Position numbers and translations under genes: made by a program. Below are positions 1 to 8,812 of a DNA stretch of 64,000 bases, in pieces (position 1 is the stretch's first letter; every line of letters begins with the position of its first letter). This DNA comes from UBA695 sp042691655 (GTDB lineage: Bacteria > Verrucomicrobiota > Verrucomicrobiia > Chthoniobacterales > Chthoniobacteraceae): assembly GCA_042691655.1 (NCBI GenBank), contig CP170506.1:806001-870000 (forward strand), in the 5' to 3' direction. The notes under the pieces are model-generated. The model was not told the origin of the DNA. It searched no databases and saw nothing but the letters and a program-made list of their open reading frames with translations.

Positions 1-499
1 CCACGAGCGCCACGGCCATCCCGAGGGAGCCGTGGAATTCGGTGAAGCGTTCCTCCTGGAAGACAAGGCATTTTCGGTCGCCCTCGGTGCGGACGCCGAC
101 GAAGTTTTTGGCCGAGACCCATTCGAGTTCCGGGAAATCGGCCACGCCGTCTCCGGCCACGACGCGCGTGAGCAGCCGGGGCTGGTTGGAGCGGCTTTCC
201 ACCTCCATGTAGCCGGTCCTCCAGAGGTCGCCCTTGAGGCCGCTTTCGTAGACTCTTTCCACATGCCGAAGAGCCGCCGCCTTGGTGATGACGACGTGCT
301 TGGGGCGGAGCGGTTCGTTGGGAGCCGCCGGGGAGGTGTAGCTAAAGTCGATGCTCCACTGGGCGAGGTCGGGCATGACGCGAACGCACGCGGGGCCCTC
401 CGAGAGGAGTTGCTGATCTTCCGGATTAAGCGCCTGTGCTGGGGCGGCCAGCGCGGTCAGCGCCCATGCGGCGAGGATAAGCAGTAGCTTCTTTTTCAT
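1..499 (-). CDS. Secreted protein of unknown function, 3' part missing (window edge)
   Basis: The minus strand from the ATG at 497-499 reads open to base 1, giving 166 residues; the C-terminus lies outside the window. Residues 1-23 (MKKKLLLILAAWALTALAAP...) form a typical Sec signal peptide with an A-Q-A cleavage site, so the product is exported. The mature part begins LNPEDQQLLSEG and contains no motif I recognise. Its ATG overlaps the TGA of the Verru_Chthon A gene upstream (ATGA), so it is translationally coupled to the pseudopilin cassette and probably works with it. Function unknown; the reading frame and signal peptide are clear. Confidence 0.8.
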   Translation of the reverse strand, partial: MKKKLLLILAAWALTALAAPAQALNPEDQQLLSEGPACVRVMPDLAQWSIDFSYTSPAAPNEPLRPKHVVITKAAALRHVERVYESGLKGDLWRTGYMEVESRSNQPRLLTRVVAGDGVADFPELEWVSAKNFVGVRTEGDRKCLVFQEERFTEFHGSLGMAVALV

Positions 500-3400
500 T
501 TCACGACTTCCAATTGACTATCCAGGACGGTTCCGGTGAGGCGGTCGATGGCTACGTGCAGCCAGTAGCGTTTTTCGCCGTCGACCACGAAATTGGAGAG
601 GTTCGAGCTGTTCGCCGGGAAGCGGCCGCTCTGCGCCACGACGTCCACGAGCAGGTTCCACGTGCGGGTATTCCCGGCGTCGGCCAGCGCGCGGATGACC
701 GCCTCGCGCTGCCTCGGGATGAGCGAGACGGCGAGGTTGCCGGAGTTGCTGATCACACTGGATACCGTCCCGATATCCGAGGAGAAGCCGGTGTGGTAGT
801 TGTCGGGATTGGGGCCTGCGGCGGTCGCTGTCGGGTCGGTGCCGGAGAGGGCGGTTTTCGCGGCGGCCGGGCTGGCGGCGGAGAAGACCCAGCGGCCGAC
901 GAGATCCGCGCGGTTTATCAGCGGGGTGCTATCGGTGGTGCGGCTGACGAGTTTGGTCGCCAGCTCCGCCGCCACGGTGCCGCTCACGAGCGGATTGGAG
1001 GAGTCGTCTTTGTCCCGCAGCGCGTTGGCGATGAGCGCCTGGAGCACGGGAGCCTGGCGCGTGTTCATGTTGACGCGGCCCGCCACGAGGGCGCTGGAGT
1101 CGGTGTTTTCGTTGATGCAGAAAACGTCGAGCAGGGCGGAGTCGCCGCTTTCGGGGAAGGAGAAACTCAGGTTTGCCCACGGCGTGTCGCGGAAGACGTA
1201 GCCGAGCTCCGCCACGGACCGGAAAGGCCGGTGCAGCAGCGTGGGGCGGCTGGCGTAGTTGCCCGCCTCCATGGGCAGGCCCGTGCCGGTGAGCTGAGCG
1301 GTGGCGGCATTACCGCCGTTGGCAGTATCGGTGACATATCCGCTCATACCGCGCCGCACCACGCCGTCGGGGTCCCGCACATAGCGGTAGGAGCTGCCGT
1401 CGAGCTGGTAGGTTTGCCGGACGCTATTCTCCTGCACATAGGGGAGCTGCATGCCCCTGCCTTGTTTGCCGTAGAGTCCGTAAAGGTACCAGCCATTGTC
1501 GCGCGCTCTACCCAGATGGTTCCCCAATAGCGTAACGGAGCTGGAGACGGTGCTGTTATAGCGCATGGGCGACCAGGTATTATTGGCGCTGTCAGATACT
1601 GCCCGGTAATTGATATATTCGGAATACTGGGCGACCCACCGTGACGTCCGAGGGTCGGTCCGTATCGCGCCACACCAATTGGAGTTTGAGCCGGTCACTT
1701 TAGCCAGGTAGCTTTTGTCGCTTGCGATCCACTTGACTGCGGTACCCGCCGCGCCCTGCTGGTACTCGAATACCTGATCGTCATAAGTAATCCAGCTGTT
1801 GCTGGCGTCCTTGTAGTCGAGATAAATGCGAATAGAGGAGGCGTAGTTGGACGCATCCGAGGAGATGCAGATCTTTTCCAGGAAATCCGTGCGCGGCAGC
1901 GTTCCCGTATTGCTGCCTGATGCGACAGTGACATAGTAAGTCCAAGGTGTGGTGGCCAGCAGGATGCCGGTGTCTGAGGTATTGGTGTTGATGTCGCGAA
2001 AGACGGTGTTGGCAAAATCCGACGAGTCCAGGCGGGCGGTGGCTGGCATCGAGGTGACTCCAAGCAGCGTCGGCTCCCTGAAATCCCAGTATCCGGCGGC
2101 GCTTCCGGAGTTGAACACGAGCGGTCGCGGGTTGGGACTGCTGGGGGAAGTGCTTGCGGAGACAAAATTGCTCCCGTTTAGCGAGACAGTTCCCGAGATG
2201 TCGAGGGTATCGTAGTTGGTCTTTTTGTCCGTGCCCGTGTAGGCATAGTAGGCAGAGAGCTTGACGATCGGGGACGTGGTTGCCGTGGAGGAGGGGTCCG
2301 GCTCAACGCGAATGCGGAAGGTGGTGGGCGAGGATTCGCTGGCCCCGCGCGGCGCGTGCGGGTTCCACAATTCGGGCTGCATCCAAATGGCCACCATGGT
2401 GCCGCTGGAGCCAAGGTATTGCGTCACCCAGTTGCGGAAACCGTAGAAGTAAGGCAGATCCTGAACGCCCCGGACTTCGTTCTTAGGAGAAGTGGTGTCC
2501 CCGGCGAACTGGATGCGCGTCGGGTAGTTATCGCTCTTGGCCTGGTCGATGATGTTCGCGCCGATTTGCAGAAGCTGGAGCTGCGTCAGCGTGTCCTTGG
2601 CCTGTTGCAGATTGCCGGAGGTGCCGGGCGTAAGGAAGCTGGAGACGTCGACGTTGCTGTAGTCGTAGGCCGACCCTTTCCCGAGGCTGCCGACGTTGAT
2701 CGCGGCCTTGAGCAGCTCGAAGAAATCGGGTTCGCGGCCGGGGCTCAGCGCCGCCACATCGGAGAGGCGCAGGATGCCGGTGCCATTGCCGTGGTCGTAC
2801 ATCCAGGGCTTGGTGGCATCGGAGCGGTAGAGGCCGAAGTTGCGGTAGATCGCGTCGCTCTGGCTCTTGGAGGCCGTGGCCGATGAGGTCAGCAGCGAGA
2901 GGCGCGAAAGCGGGAAGCGTTTGGCAAGGAGCGGGTCGCCCACCTTGGCCGTGGTGCCGTCGGGCCGCGTGAAGCTCACCCCCACGCGCACGTTGAGCAG
3001 CGGCGGGTTGATGTCTGTGGCGGGATCGGTGTTGCGGTCGGAGTTGTAGGCGTCGTTGCCGGTGCCGAAGATGCTGCTGTTGTTGGAGCCCGAGGCTTGC
3101 ACCTGGGGCCGGTTGGGGTTGGGGAAATAGGAGGGCGCTTCGAGGTCGCGCGAGAAGGTGCCCAGGTACTGGTAGACGTTCTGGCTCAGGCCGATGCCGC
3201 GGCCCAGCGCGATGAGCTGCTGGCGGGTCAGCATGGCTTGGTCGGAGCGGTTGTTGTAGGTGCTCCCGGAGATGGTGATGAACCCGTTGGTGTTGCCGGT
3301 GACGTAGCTTAGGTAGCGGCTGGCCGCGCTGGCGTCGATGGTGAAGTTGGGGTAGACGCCGGTGGGTTGCGCGGTGGCGTAGTTGCGCCAGCCGACGAGT

Positions 3401-4197
3401 TGATCGACGACGCTCTGCGCCAGGGTGCCGGTTTCGGTGGGGAGCTGGGTCAGGTCGGCGAGAGCCGCGGAGCCTTTCCGGCCGAGATCCGCCGCGCTGC
3501 CCGTTGCGGGGCACCCGGCGACGTTGATATCCAGGAGCCCGCCTTCGTCGTAAATGGCGTAGGCGTAGCGGCCCACGACGAAGTCCGAGTTGGAGGCCGT
3601 GGGGTTGGAAATCGTGCTGCCGGGGGTGGTGAGGACGACGCGCCCGTTGCGGTTTACAAAGACCCAGTCCGGCGCGGTGTAGGTGCCAATGGGGGTGGTG
3701 TCGATGGCGGTGCTGGTGCCATTGAGCCGGGGAATGAGGTAATGCGCATTCCAGCGGGCGGGGCTCACGGAGCGGCCATTGGCGGAAACGTCGCTCGCGG
3801 AGTTCACCGCCGAGGCGCTGCTGGAGACGCTCAGGCCATCGGAACGCAGGCTCTGCCGGATGAGGTTCGCAATTCCGGCGCTCGTCCCGGTGCGGGCGGG
3901 CATCATGGCGGAGGCGCTCTTGGGGGTGTAGAGGGTGGAGGTGTTAGAGCCGGAGCCGACGGTCGTGGCGCTGGAGGTGAGGATGATTTCCTGCTTGAGG
4001 TCGGAAACGACAAGCCCCAGGGCGGAACGCGCCAGGAGATCGGCTTTGAGCGTCCCTGCGTCGCTATTGGCCACGCTGCGTTCGTTGCTGACCCGCGAGA
4101 AAAACGCCATCACCATTCCCGCTAGGAGGACGATGACGGCCAGGACGATGACAATGGCCACGCCCCGCTTCGATGCTGTTGGAATACGCGCGTTCAT
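496..4197 (-). CDS. Verru_Chthon cassette protein A (large pseudopilin-associated protein)
   Basis: This 1233-residue protein is the last of a four-gene D-B-C-A block. Residues 12-34 are a single hydrophobic N-terminal helix after a short basic segment (ASKRGVAIVIVLAVIVLLAG), as in PilX/GspK-type proteins, but there is no GFxxxE prepilin site. The rest is a long Ser/Thr/Asn-rich extracytoplasmic region. Size, N-terminus and neighbours fit the TIGRFAM family 'Verru_Chthon cassette protein A', known from Verrucomicrobium and Chthoniobacter. By analogy with GspK it could cap a pseudopilus, but this is inference. It starts 7 bp after gene C ends and its stop overlaps the next ATG. Confidence 0.8.
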   Translation of the reverse strand: MNARIPTASKRGVAIVIVLAVIVLLAGMVMAFFSRVSNERSVANSDAGTLKADLLARSALGLVVSDLKQEIILTSSATTVGSGSNTSTLYTPKSASAMMPARTGTSAGIANLIRQSLRSDGLSVSSSASAVNSASDVSANGRSVSPARWNAHYLIPRLNGTSTAIDTTPIGTYTAPDWVFVNRNGRVVLTTPGSTISNPTASNSDFVVGRYAYAIYDEGGLLDINVAGCPATGSAADLGRKGSAALADLTQLPTETGTLAQSVVDQLVGWRNYATAQPTGVYPNFTIDASAASRYLSYVTGNTNGFITISGSTYNNRSDQAMLTRQQLIALGRGIGLSQNVYQYLGTFSRDLEAPSYFPNPNRPQVQASGSNNSSIFGTGNDAYNSDRNTDPATDINPPLLNVRVGVSFTRPDGTTAKVGDPLLAKRFPLSRLSLLTSSATASKSQSDAIYRNFGLYRSDATKPWMYDHGNGTGILRLSDVAALSPGREPDFFELLKAAINVGSLGKGSAYDYSNVDVSSFLTPGTSGNLQQAKDTLTQLQLLQIGANIIDQAKSDNYPTRIQFAGDTTSPKNEVRGVQDLPYFYGFRNWVTQYLGSSGTMVAIWMQPELWNPHAPRGASESSPTTFRIRVEPDPSSTATTSPIVKLSAYYAYTGTDKKTNYDTLDISGTVSLNGSNFVSASTSPSSPNPRPLVFNSGSAAGYWDFREPTLLGVTSMPATARLDSSDFANTVFRDINTNTSDTGILLATTPWTYYVTVASGSNTGTLPRTDFLEKICISSDASNYASSIRIYLDYKDASNSWITYDDQVFEYQQGAAGTAVKWIASDKSYLAKVTGSNSNWCGAIRTDPRTSRWVAQYSEYINYRAVSDSANNTWSPMRYNSTVSSSVTLLGNHLGRARDNGWYLYGLYGKQGRGMQLPYVQENSVRQTYQLDGSSYRYVRDPDGVVRRGMSGYVTDTANGGNAATAQLTGTGLPMEAGNYASRPTLLHRPFRSVAELGYVFRDTPWANLSFSFPESGDSALLDVFCINENTDSSALVAGRVNMNTRQAPVLQALIANALRDKDDSSNPLVSGTVAAELATKLVSRTTDSTPLINRADLVGRWVFSAASPAAAKTALSGTDPTATAAGPNPDNYHTGFSSDIGTVSSVISNSGNLAVSLIPRQREAVIRALADAGNTRTWNLLVDVVAQSGRFPANSSNLSNFVVDGEKRYWLHVAIDRLTGTVLDSQLEVVK

Positions 4198-4204
4198 GGG
4201 GAGC

Positions 4205-5296
4205 TTAGAAATAAAAATACCGCTGGTAAATCCGGACGGCGGAGGCCGCGGAGGCGGGCAGCCCGGCCTTTTTGGCGAACGTCGTCTGGCTGATGACGCT
4301 TTGCCACGTGGCGCTCATCAGGACGGGGTTGGCGGGGTCGAAATCCGGCAGGAGCGTGGTGAGCTTGGCCAGGGCGGTTTGGTCGGCGACGATCCGGCTG
4401 CCGCCGTCGATCACGGCCAGGCTGACGATCACCGCGCTGATATCCTGGATGCCCAGCGGCCCCCAGACGGCGCTCCCGGAGGTGGCCGCCTTGCAGATGT
4501 AGCCGACTTTGTGGGTCTCGTCGTACCAGCGCGAGCCGATGCTGTAGCCGCTGCCCGAGTCGTCCGTGGCCAGGGGTGCGGCGGCGCCGGTGTGGTAGGG
4601 GGAGATGACCGGGATGACCGAGAACGTCCCGTCTTTTAAGAGCAGGCAGTATTCCATCCGCGCCACCTGGTCGCCCACGACGTCCCATTGCGGCACGGTG
4701 GCGGTGGAGGAGGGGTAGAGGTTGGAGGAGTTGTTGTAGGTGTCGGCCAGGGGGGTGGCGAAATTGACGGCGATGGTCGCGGGGAGGTAGCAGACGGCGG
4801 TGGAATCGCCCGAGCCTGCTGTGTAGTCAAACCAGTGGAGCCCCCGGCCCAGCCGCTCCAGCTCGACGCGCGCTCCGCCGCTGACTTTGTCGTTCATTCG
4901 GTAGCCGATGAGCGAAAGGGTGTTGCGAGCAGTGGAGCCGACGCCGTAGGGATCGCTTTCCGCAAAGTGCCCCGTGGCTTCGCTGAAGAAATAGAAGGCG
5001 TCGTTGCCGCTCTGGCTTTGGAGGAGAAAGTTGATGTCGCCTCGGCGGGCCATGCCTTCAAAGTCGCGGGCCATGCGGTTAAAGACCAGCCGCGCCTGCG
5101 CATCGGCATCCATGCGGCGCTCGGCTTGCTTAATGGTGCTGGTGGTGCTCCGGACCATTTGCGAAACAATGAGGGCCATCATTGCCAGGATCGTCATGAC
5201 GATCAGCGTCTCGAGGAGGCTGAATGCGCCGTGCTTCGATACGGCTCGCCCGGGGCCGCTCTGGAAAGCGGCCATTCTGGATGGCGGGGGAATCAT
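4205..5296 (-). CDS. Verru_Chthon cassette protein C (prepilin-like)
   Basis: This 363-residue protein has a prepilin N-terminus: a 24-residue basic leader, then FSLLETLIVMTILAMMALIV with Glu at position +5, followed by a heptad-like amphipathic stretch (IKQAERRMDADAQARLVFNR) typical of the pseudopilin helix. The residue before Phe is Ala (G-A|F), not the usual Gly, which could affect PilD-type peptidase processing. The C-terminal part is a soluble globular domain. It begins 3 bp after gene B ends and precedes gene A. Family and order match 'Verru_Chthon cassette protein C'. Role in a secretion or pilus-like structure is inferred. Confidence 0.8.
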   Translation of the reverse strand: MIPPPSRMAAFQSGPGRAVSKHGAFSLLETLIVMTILAMMALIVSQMVRSTTSTIKQAERRMDADAQARLVFNRMARDFEGMARRGDINFLLQSQSGNDAFYFFSEATGHFAESDPYGVGSTARNTLSLIGYRMNDKVSGGARVELERLGRGLHWFDYTAGSGDSTAVCYLPATIAVNFATPLADTYNNSSNLYPSSTATVPQWDVVGDQVARMEYCLLLKDGTFSVIPVISPYHTGAAAPLATDDSGSGYSIGSRWYDETHKVGYICKAATSGSAVWGPLGIQDISAVIVSLAVIDGGSRIVADQTALAKLTTLLPDFDPANPVLMSATWQSVISQTTFAKKAGLPASAASAVRIYQRYFYF

Positions 5297-5299
5297 GGG

Positions 5300-5761
5300 T
5301 CAGTTCAGATCCAACGCGAGGATGCTTTCAGCCATCCCCATGCTATTGCCGGAGGCGCGCGCGGGCCACGTCACCACCACTTTCTGCATAGTAGGGCTTC
5401 CCGTCGTGCCGGAGACGGCCGAGACCGTCTTGACCTCCACGCGGTAGCGGGCATTGGGCAGCTTCTGCAAATCAGTGGTGTACTGGCCGCCGTCATCCAC
5501 GTAGAGCGTCTTTCCAGTGGTGTCGGGGATGGTGATCTTGAAATAAGGGGAGGCGGTGCCGGTGGTGGAGACTTCGCGCAGATCGGCGGCAATGGCGCTA
5601 ATGAGGCTGACCGCCCCGGTCTGCGAAGAGGCGTTTTGGGCGACGGTCAGGCCGACGGGGATGAGCCCCAAAATCGAGATGAGGCAAAACGCGGCGATGC
5701 CGATGGCCAGGGCCACTTCGACGAGCGAGAATCCGGAGGATTGGGAGGGGAAGCGTTTCAT
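5300..5761 (-). CDS. Verru_Chthon cassette protein B (prepilin-like)
   Basis: This short protein (153 residues) has a canonical prepilin signal: G10|F11-S-L-V-E15, then a hydrophobic helix (VALAIGIAAFCLISILGLIP). The ILGLIPVGL segment and small size fit 'Verru_Chthon cassette protein B'. The remainder is a compact pilin-like beta domain ending at ILALDLN. Its ATG overlaps the TGA of gene D (ATGA at 5758-5761), so D and B are translationally coupled. Expected to be cleaved by a PilD-type peptidase and assembled with C and D in the inner membrane or periplasm. Confidence 0.82.
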   Translation of the reverse strand: MKRFPSQSSGFSLVEVALAIGIAAFCLISILGLIPVGLTVAQNASSQTGAVSLISAIAADLREVSTTGTASPYFKITIPDTTGKTLYVDDGGQYTTDLQKLPNARYRVEVKTVSAVSGTTGSPTMQKVVVTWPARASGNSMGMAESILALDLN

Positions 5762-6594
5762 GGGCGATAGAGGGTTGCCAAGCCGGTGAGACCGTTAATG
5801 CCGACAGCCGCCACGTTGGTCCCCTGGTCGGGCTTGGTGCCGTGGGAAGCCTGGATGGCGATTTCTTTACAAGGGGCGACGCCCGGTTGCGGTCCTGCGT
5901 CGGAGGTAGCCTCGCCCTGCGGATTGAACATCACGATGCCGCTGGGGGCAGATTGACCGCTGGTGGCGGTGGGTGTGGGCCGGATGCCGAAGGTGTACTG
6001 GGCGGTGCCTCCCAGCGGGTATTGGAATTGGAAAAGCAGCGGGGTGCTCGCGGGGCTCAGGCCTACGCGGTCCTTGTCGGCGATGGCCGCGCCGGGCCGT
6101 TTGGCGAAGGTGGGGGTGACCGCCTTGGGGGTGCAGACGTGTACGTTTTCTATTTTTACCAGCTTGCTGATTTGCACCAGCCGCGAAGAGGTCAGCGTTT
6201 GGAGCGCCGGGGTGGCGGTGCCGGTGGTCTCGGCTGCTGCTTCGTTGAAGATCGCGGTGCCGTCGCGCGAGGCCACCGCCGAGATGACCAGCCGCCCGAT
6301 GCCGGAGGTCGCCGGAGAGGCGCTCGCCTTCGAGCTGTCTTCCTCAAAGATGCCCACCCAGGTGTAGGTGTGGTTGGCCACCGCGTAGCCCCGGGCCAGC
6401 TCCAGCGCATTGGCGATTTGGTACCCGGCGTTGGTGATGTTCGCCGTCCGGTTGTGCGTGAGCGCGGAGATGGAGAGGCCCATGAGCACGACGAAGATGC
6501 TGATTACGGCCATCAGCTCCAGCAGGCTGAATCCCCGCACGTTGTGGCGGGATGGAGCCTGCGCGCTCGCTGAAATGGGGGGAGGGATGGGCAT
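5758..6594 (-). CDS. Verru_Chthon cassette protein D (prepilin-like, GspH/FimT type)
   Basis: First gene of the cassette, 278 residues. After a 21-residue leader comes G21|F22-S-L-L-E26 and a hydrophobic helix (LMAVISIFVVLMGLSIS), a clean type II/IV prepilin N-terminus; the following Ala/Asn-rich helix and beta-rich C-terminal domain resemble GspH/FimT minor pilins. Family match is 'Verru_Chthon cassette protein D'. Start chosen at the only ATG that leaves a basic leader; no Shine-Dalgarno sequence is evident. The 113 bp upstream holds the end of the lyase gene's terminator and probably the cassette promoter. Confidence 0.82.
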   Translation of the reverse strand: MPIPPPISASAQAPSRHNVRGFSLLELMAVISIFVVLMGLSISALTHNRTANITNAGYQIANALELARGYAVANHTYTWVGIFEEDSSKASASPATSGIGRLVISAVASRDGTAIFNEAAAETTGTATPALQTLTSSRLVQISKLVKIENVHVCTPKAVTPTFAKRPGAAIADKDRVGLSPASTPLLFQFQYPLGGTAQYTFGIRPTPTATSGQSAPSGIVMFNPQGEATSDAGPQPGVAPCKEIAIQASHGTKPDQGTNVAAVGINGLTGLATLYRP

Positions 6595-6640
6595 CGTGGT
6601 TAATTCAAATTAACGTGATGCCCGAATAATGCAATGGATG

Positions 6641-6655
6641 TACGTGCTATGCAAG
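6641..6655. promoter_or_regulatory. Short inverted repeat upstream of the pseudopilin cassette
   Basis: GTGCT-ATGCA-AGCAC lies about 50 bp before the start of cassette gene D, in its presumed promoter region. It could be an operator for an unlinked regulator or simply a chance palindrome; there is no second copy in the window that I can see. Confidence 0.25.
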
Positions 6656-6681
6656 CACTTTGTTTTTTTATACAGCAAATA

Positions 6682-6706
6682 GAAGAAACACCCTGTTGAA
6701 ACAGGA
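6682..6706 (-). terminator. Weak terminator of the heparinase-like gene
   Basis: Just after the lyase stop codon the minus strand forms CCTGT-TTCA-ACAGG, followed by a T-rich tract (GTGTTTCTTCTATTT). The stem is only 5 bp, so termination may be partial and the lyase could be co-transcribed with the pseudopilin cassette. Confidence 0.4.
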
Positions 6707-6707
6707 A

Positions 6708-8570
6708 CTATAGCAATTCTATTTCAATGGCCATTTCAACGGTTTCCGAGAGGGTCACCGGTTCGAGGGCGAGGCGGAATGCTTGGTTCGCCTTGCCCCC
6801 GTGATTGCGAAACTGGAGTGTTTCCGTGCGGGCGAGGCGGGTGCCGGGTGCGGGGCGAATGGCCAGCTTAAGGCCGCCCGCTTCGACGGTGGCCACGCCG
6901 TCAGAAAGCGAGAACGGGTGGAAGCTGATCAGCGCGGTTTCGAGGGTCTCCTGGCGGCTCAGCTCGAAAATGTCTGCAATTCGCAGACATCCCGCCTTTT
7001 TATCGAATTCAAAGCGGCGGATGAACCGGCGGCAACCGGCTTCGGCCGGGTAGCACCGCGTTGCATCCACGGCGAAGCGAACGAGAGGGCCGCCGGATTC
7101 ATGCGAAAGCACCGTCGAGGCGGTATCGGCTCCCGGGCGCTGTTCGCAGCCGTTGATGATTGGCAGCGAGTGCCCCCGGGTGCGCGCGGCGATGGATTCG
7201 TAGCGTTTTTCAGAGAAATAATCGCGGTCGTACTCGGGGCTGCCGATTTCGCTGATGAGGGACTGGCCATCGATGTTGAGAATGAAGCTGCCGCAATCGT
7301 TGTGGTTGTGGTGCTCCTCGTTATGCCCGGCCTTGGCGGCGAATTCCCACGGATGCCCCTGGTCGTCCGTGCCGCGGGCGATCAGCACGGCGAGGTCCGG
7401 GAAGAAATGGTCGGCGACCGGCGCGGAGGAGGGGCTGAGGTCCTCCGGGAAGTAAAGCACCTGCCGCGCGAGCTGGAAAAGGTCGTCCCTTTCGCCCTGG
7501 CCGAACTCCTCCCCTAAGCGGAGCCGGTAGCACTCCTTTGCCGCCGCGGTGCAATCCGCGTCCTCAAACCGCCGGGCCAGGTAGCCCATCAGGGGCGGCC
7601 TCAGGAGGTCGTGCGAACTGGCGTCGGCGAAGTTGGGGAGGTTGCCCTTCGAGAGCGCGACCCGCTGCCCGTAGCGGGCCATTTCGCGGACTTTTTCGTC
7701 CCCCTCGAAAAGCGACAACCCGGCGCGGGTTTCGAGCTGCTCGTTGAGCACCGCGAACCAGCCGAAGCCGTAATTCCAATACCCGGGGCCCTCCGAACAG
7801 CCGCCGTCGGGGCCGAACCCTTCCAGGAACCCCGGCAGGTGCCGCTGCATTTCCGCGAGCATCCGCGCCAGCAGCGCGTCGTCGTCGCAAACCGCCAGCG
7901 CTGCGCCGAGGACGCCCTGGTGGCAGACGGCGTTCCAGTTGTTGGTGATGGTTTTCCAGTGGAAAGGCGTGGCCAGGTAATTCTCGAAAATATTCCGCGT
8001 GAGCCGTTCGCGAACGCGTTCCTGCAAGGCGGCGGGCAGCACCGCGCCGAAGAGATTGAGCATTTCGCCCATCAGGTTGGCCGTCTCCGCGCCGAAGAGA
8101 TCGATTCGCATCGGCTCCTTGCCGCTCCGGTCGTCGTTGTGCCAATTAACGTGCGCGGGAAGCGCCCACGAGACTTCCTCGAAAACGGAGGTGAATTTTT
8201 CCACCATCGAGGCCAGGAACCGCCCGCGCCACGGATCGTCCTCACGGCAGAGCAGCAGGCTCATCGCGGCCCGGGCCAGATGGCGGCGGCGTTCGAAGTA
8301 AACCGCCTCAAAAGGCAGGCGCTGACCGGTGAGGGCGAAGCTCGCGTAGAGTTCATCCGTCAAAACTGGCATCGGTTGGCTGCATTCGGCTTCCGCCATG
8401 GCCCGCAGCGGTTTCATCAGTTGCGCCACGAACGGGTTTCCCGCGGCCCGGCACCACTCGGGCGATCCGAGCGGCGGGAGGAGAGGGACGCGGGGATGGC
8501 GGGCCAGGATCGCCTGGATTTGCGTGGCATCCAGACGGGTGTTCAATAAGGGAATGAGCGTGGCATTCAT
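6708..8570 (-). CDS. Heparinase II/III-like polysaccharide lyase
   Basis: A 620-residue protein with the two-part build of heparinase II/III-type lyases: an N-terminal alpha/alpha toroid (residues about 80-370, with NNWNAVCHQG at 210-219 and EGPGYWNYG at 260-268) and a C-terminal beta-sandwich region containing the conserved HNEEHHNHNDCGSF at 416-429, whose His/Asn residues match the heparinase II/III signature. Such enzymes cleave uronic-acid polysaccharides by beta-elimination; the substrate cannot be told from sequence. No signal peptide is visible at this start, so it may act on imported oligosaccharides in the cytoplasm. The GntR/LacI-type regulator gene lies upstream in the same direction. 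Confidence 0.8.
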   Translation of the reverse strand: MNATLIPLLNTRLDATQIQAILARHPRVPLLPPLGSPEWCRAAGNPFVAQLMKPLRAMAEAECSQPMPVLTDELYASFALTGQRLPFEAVYFERRRHLARAAMSLLLCREDDPWRGRFLASMVEKFTSVFEEVSWALPAHVNWHNDDRSGKEPMRIDLFGAETANLMGEMLNLFGAVLPAALQERVRERLTRNIFENYLATPFHWKTITNNWNAVCHQGVLGAALAVCDDDALLARMLAEMQRHLPGFLEGFGPDGGCSEGPGYWNYGFGWFAVLNEQLETRAGLSLFEGDEKVREMARYGQRVALSKGNLPNFADASSHDLLRPPLMGYLARRFEDADCTAAAKECYRLRLGEEFGQGERDDLFQLARQVLYFPEDLSPSSAPVADHFFPDLAVLIARGTDDQGHPWEFAAKAGHNEEHHNHNDCGSFILNIDGQSLISEIGSPEYDRDYFSEKRYESIAARTRGHSLPIINGCEQRPGADTASTVLSHESGGPLVRFAVDATRCYPAEAGCRRFIRRFEFDKKAGCLRIADIFELSRQETLETALISFHPFSLSDGVATVEAGGLKLAIRPAPGTRLARTETLQFRNHGGKANQAFRLALEPVTLSETVEMAIEIELL

Positions 8571-8649
8571 GAAAAGGCTAGGTTGACGTTTTGCCCCAGG
8601 GGCCGCAAGGAAATGAGCCGGTATAGAGGGAAACTGGACGCCCCAGTTC

Positions 8650-8812
8650 TTATACCATTTCCCAGAAATAATCTGACAGAGACGCCGTTGGAATTTTCAA
8701 CAGGATTCACAGGATTTCGCTGGATTGAACAAGATTTTTAAATCCTGTTCATCTTGTGTAATCCCAATAATCCTGTGTTCATCTGTCAGGTTCTTTTTTG
8801 AAATTGGTATTA
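8650..8812. repeat. About 160-bp imperfect palindrome built from ACAGGATT units
   Basis: The outer arms are TTATACCATTTCCCAGAAA and its near-complement TTTTTTGAAATTGGTATTA; next inside lie CTGACAG and CTGTCAG; the core carries ACAGGATT/CAGGATTT units facing AATCCTGT copies around 8745. The whole is a long imperfect stem between the GntR regulator and the lyase. The right end supplies the TAA stop of the regulator (8810-8812). It looks like a small non-autonomous repeat element; a structured 3' UTR or terminator role is possible. Confidence 0.65.

Noticed and set aside
32..487. 151-codon plus-strand frame at the left edge
   Set aside because: The opposite strand encodes a clear signal peptide coupled by ATGA to the cassette; the plus frame has no motif.
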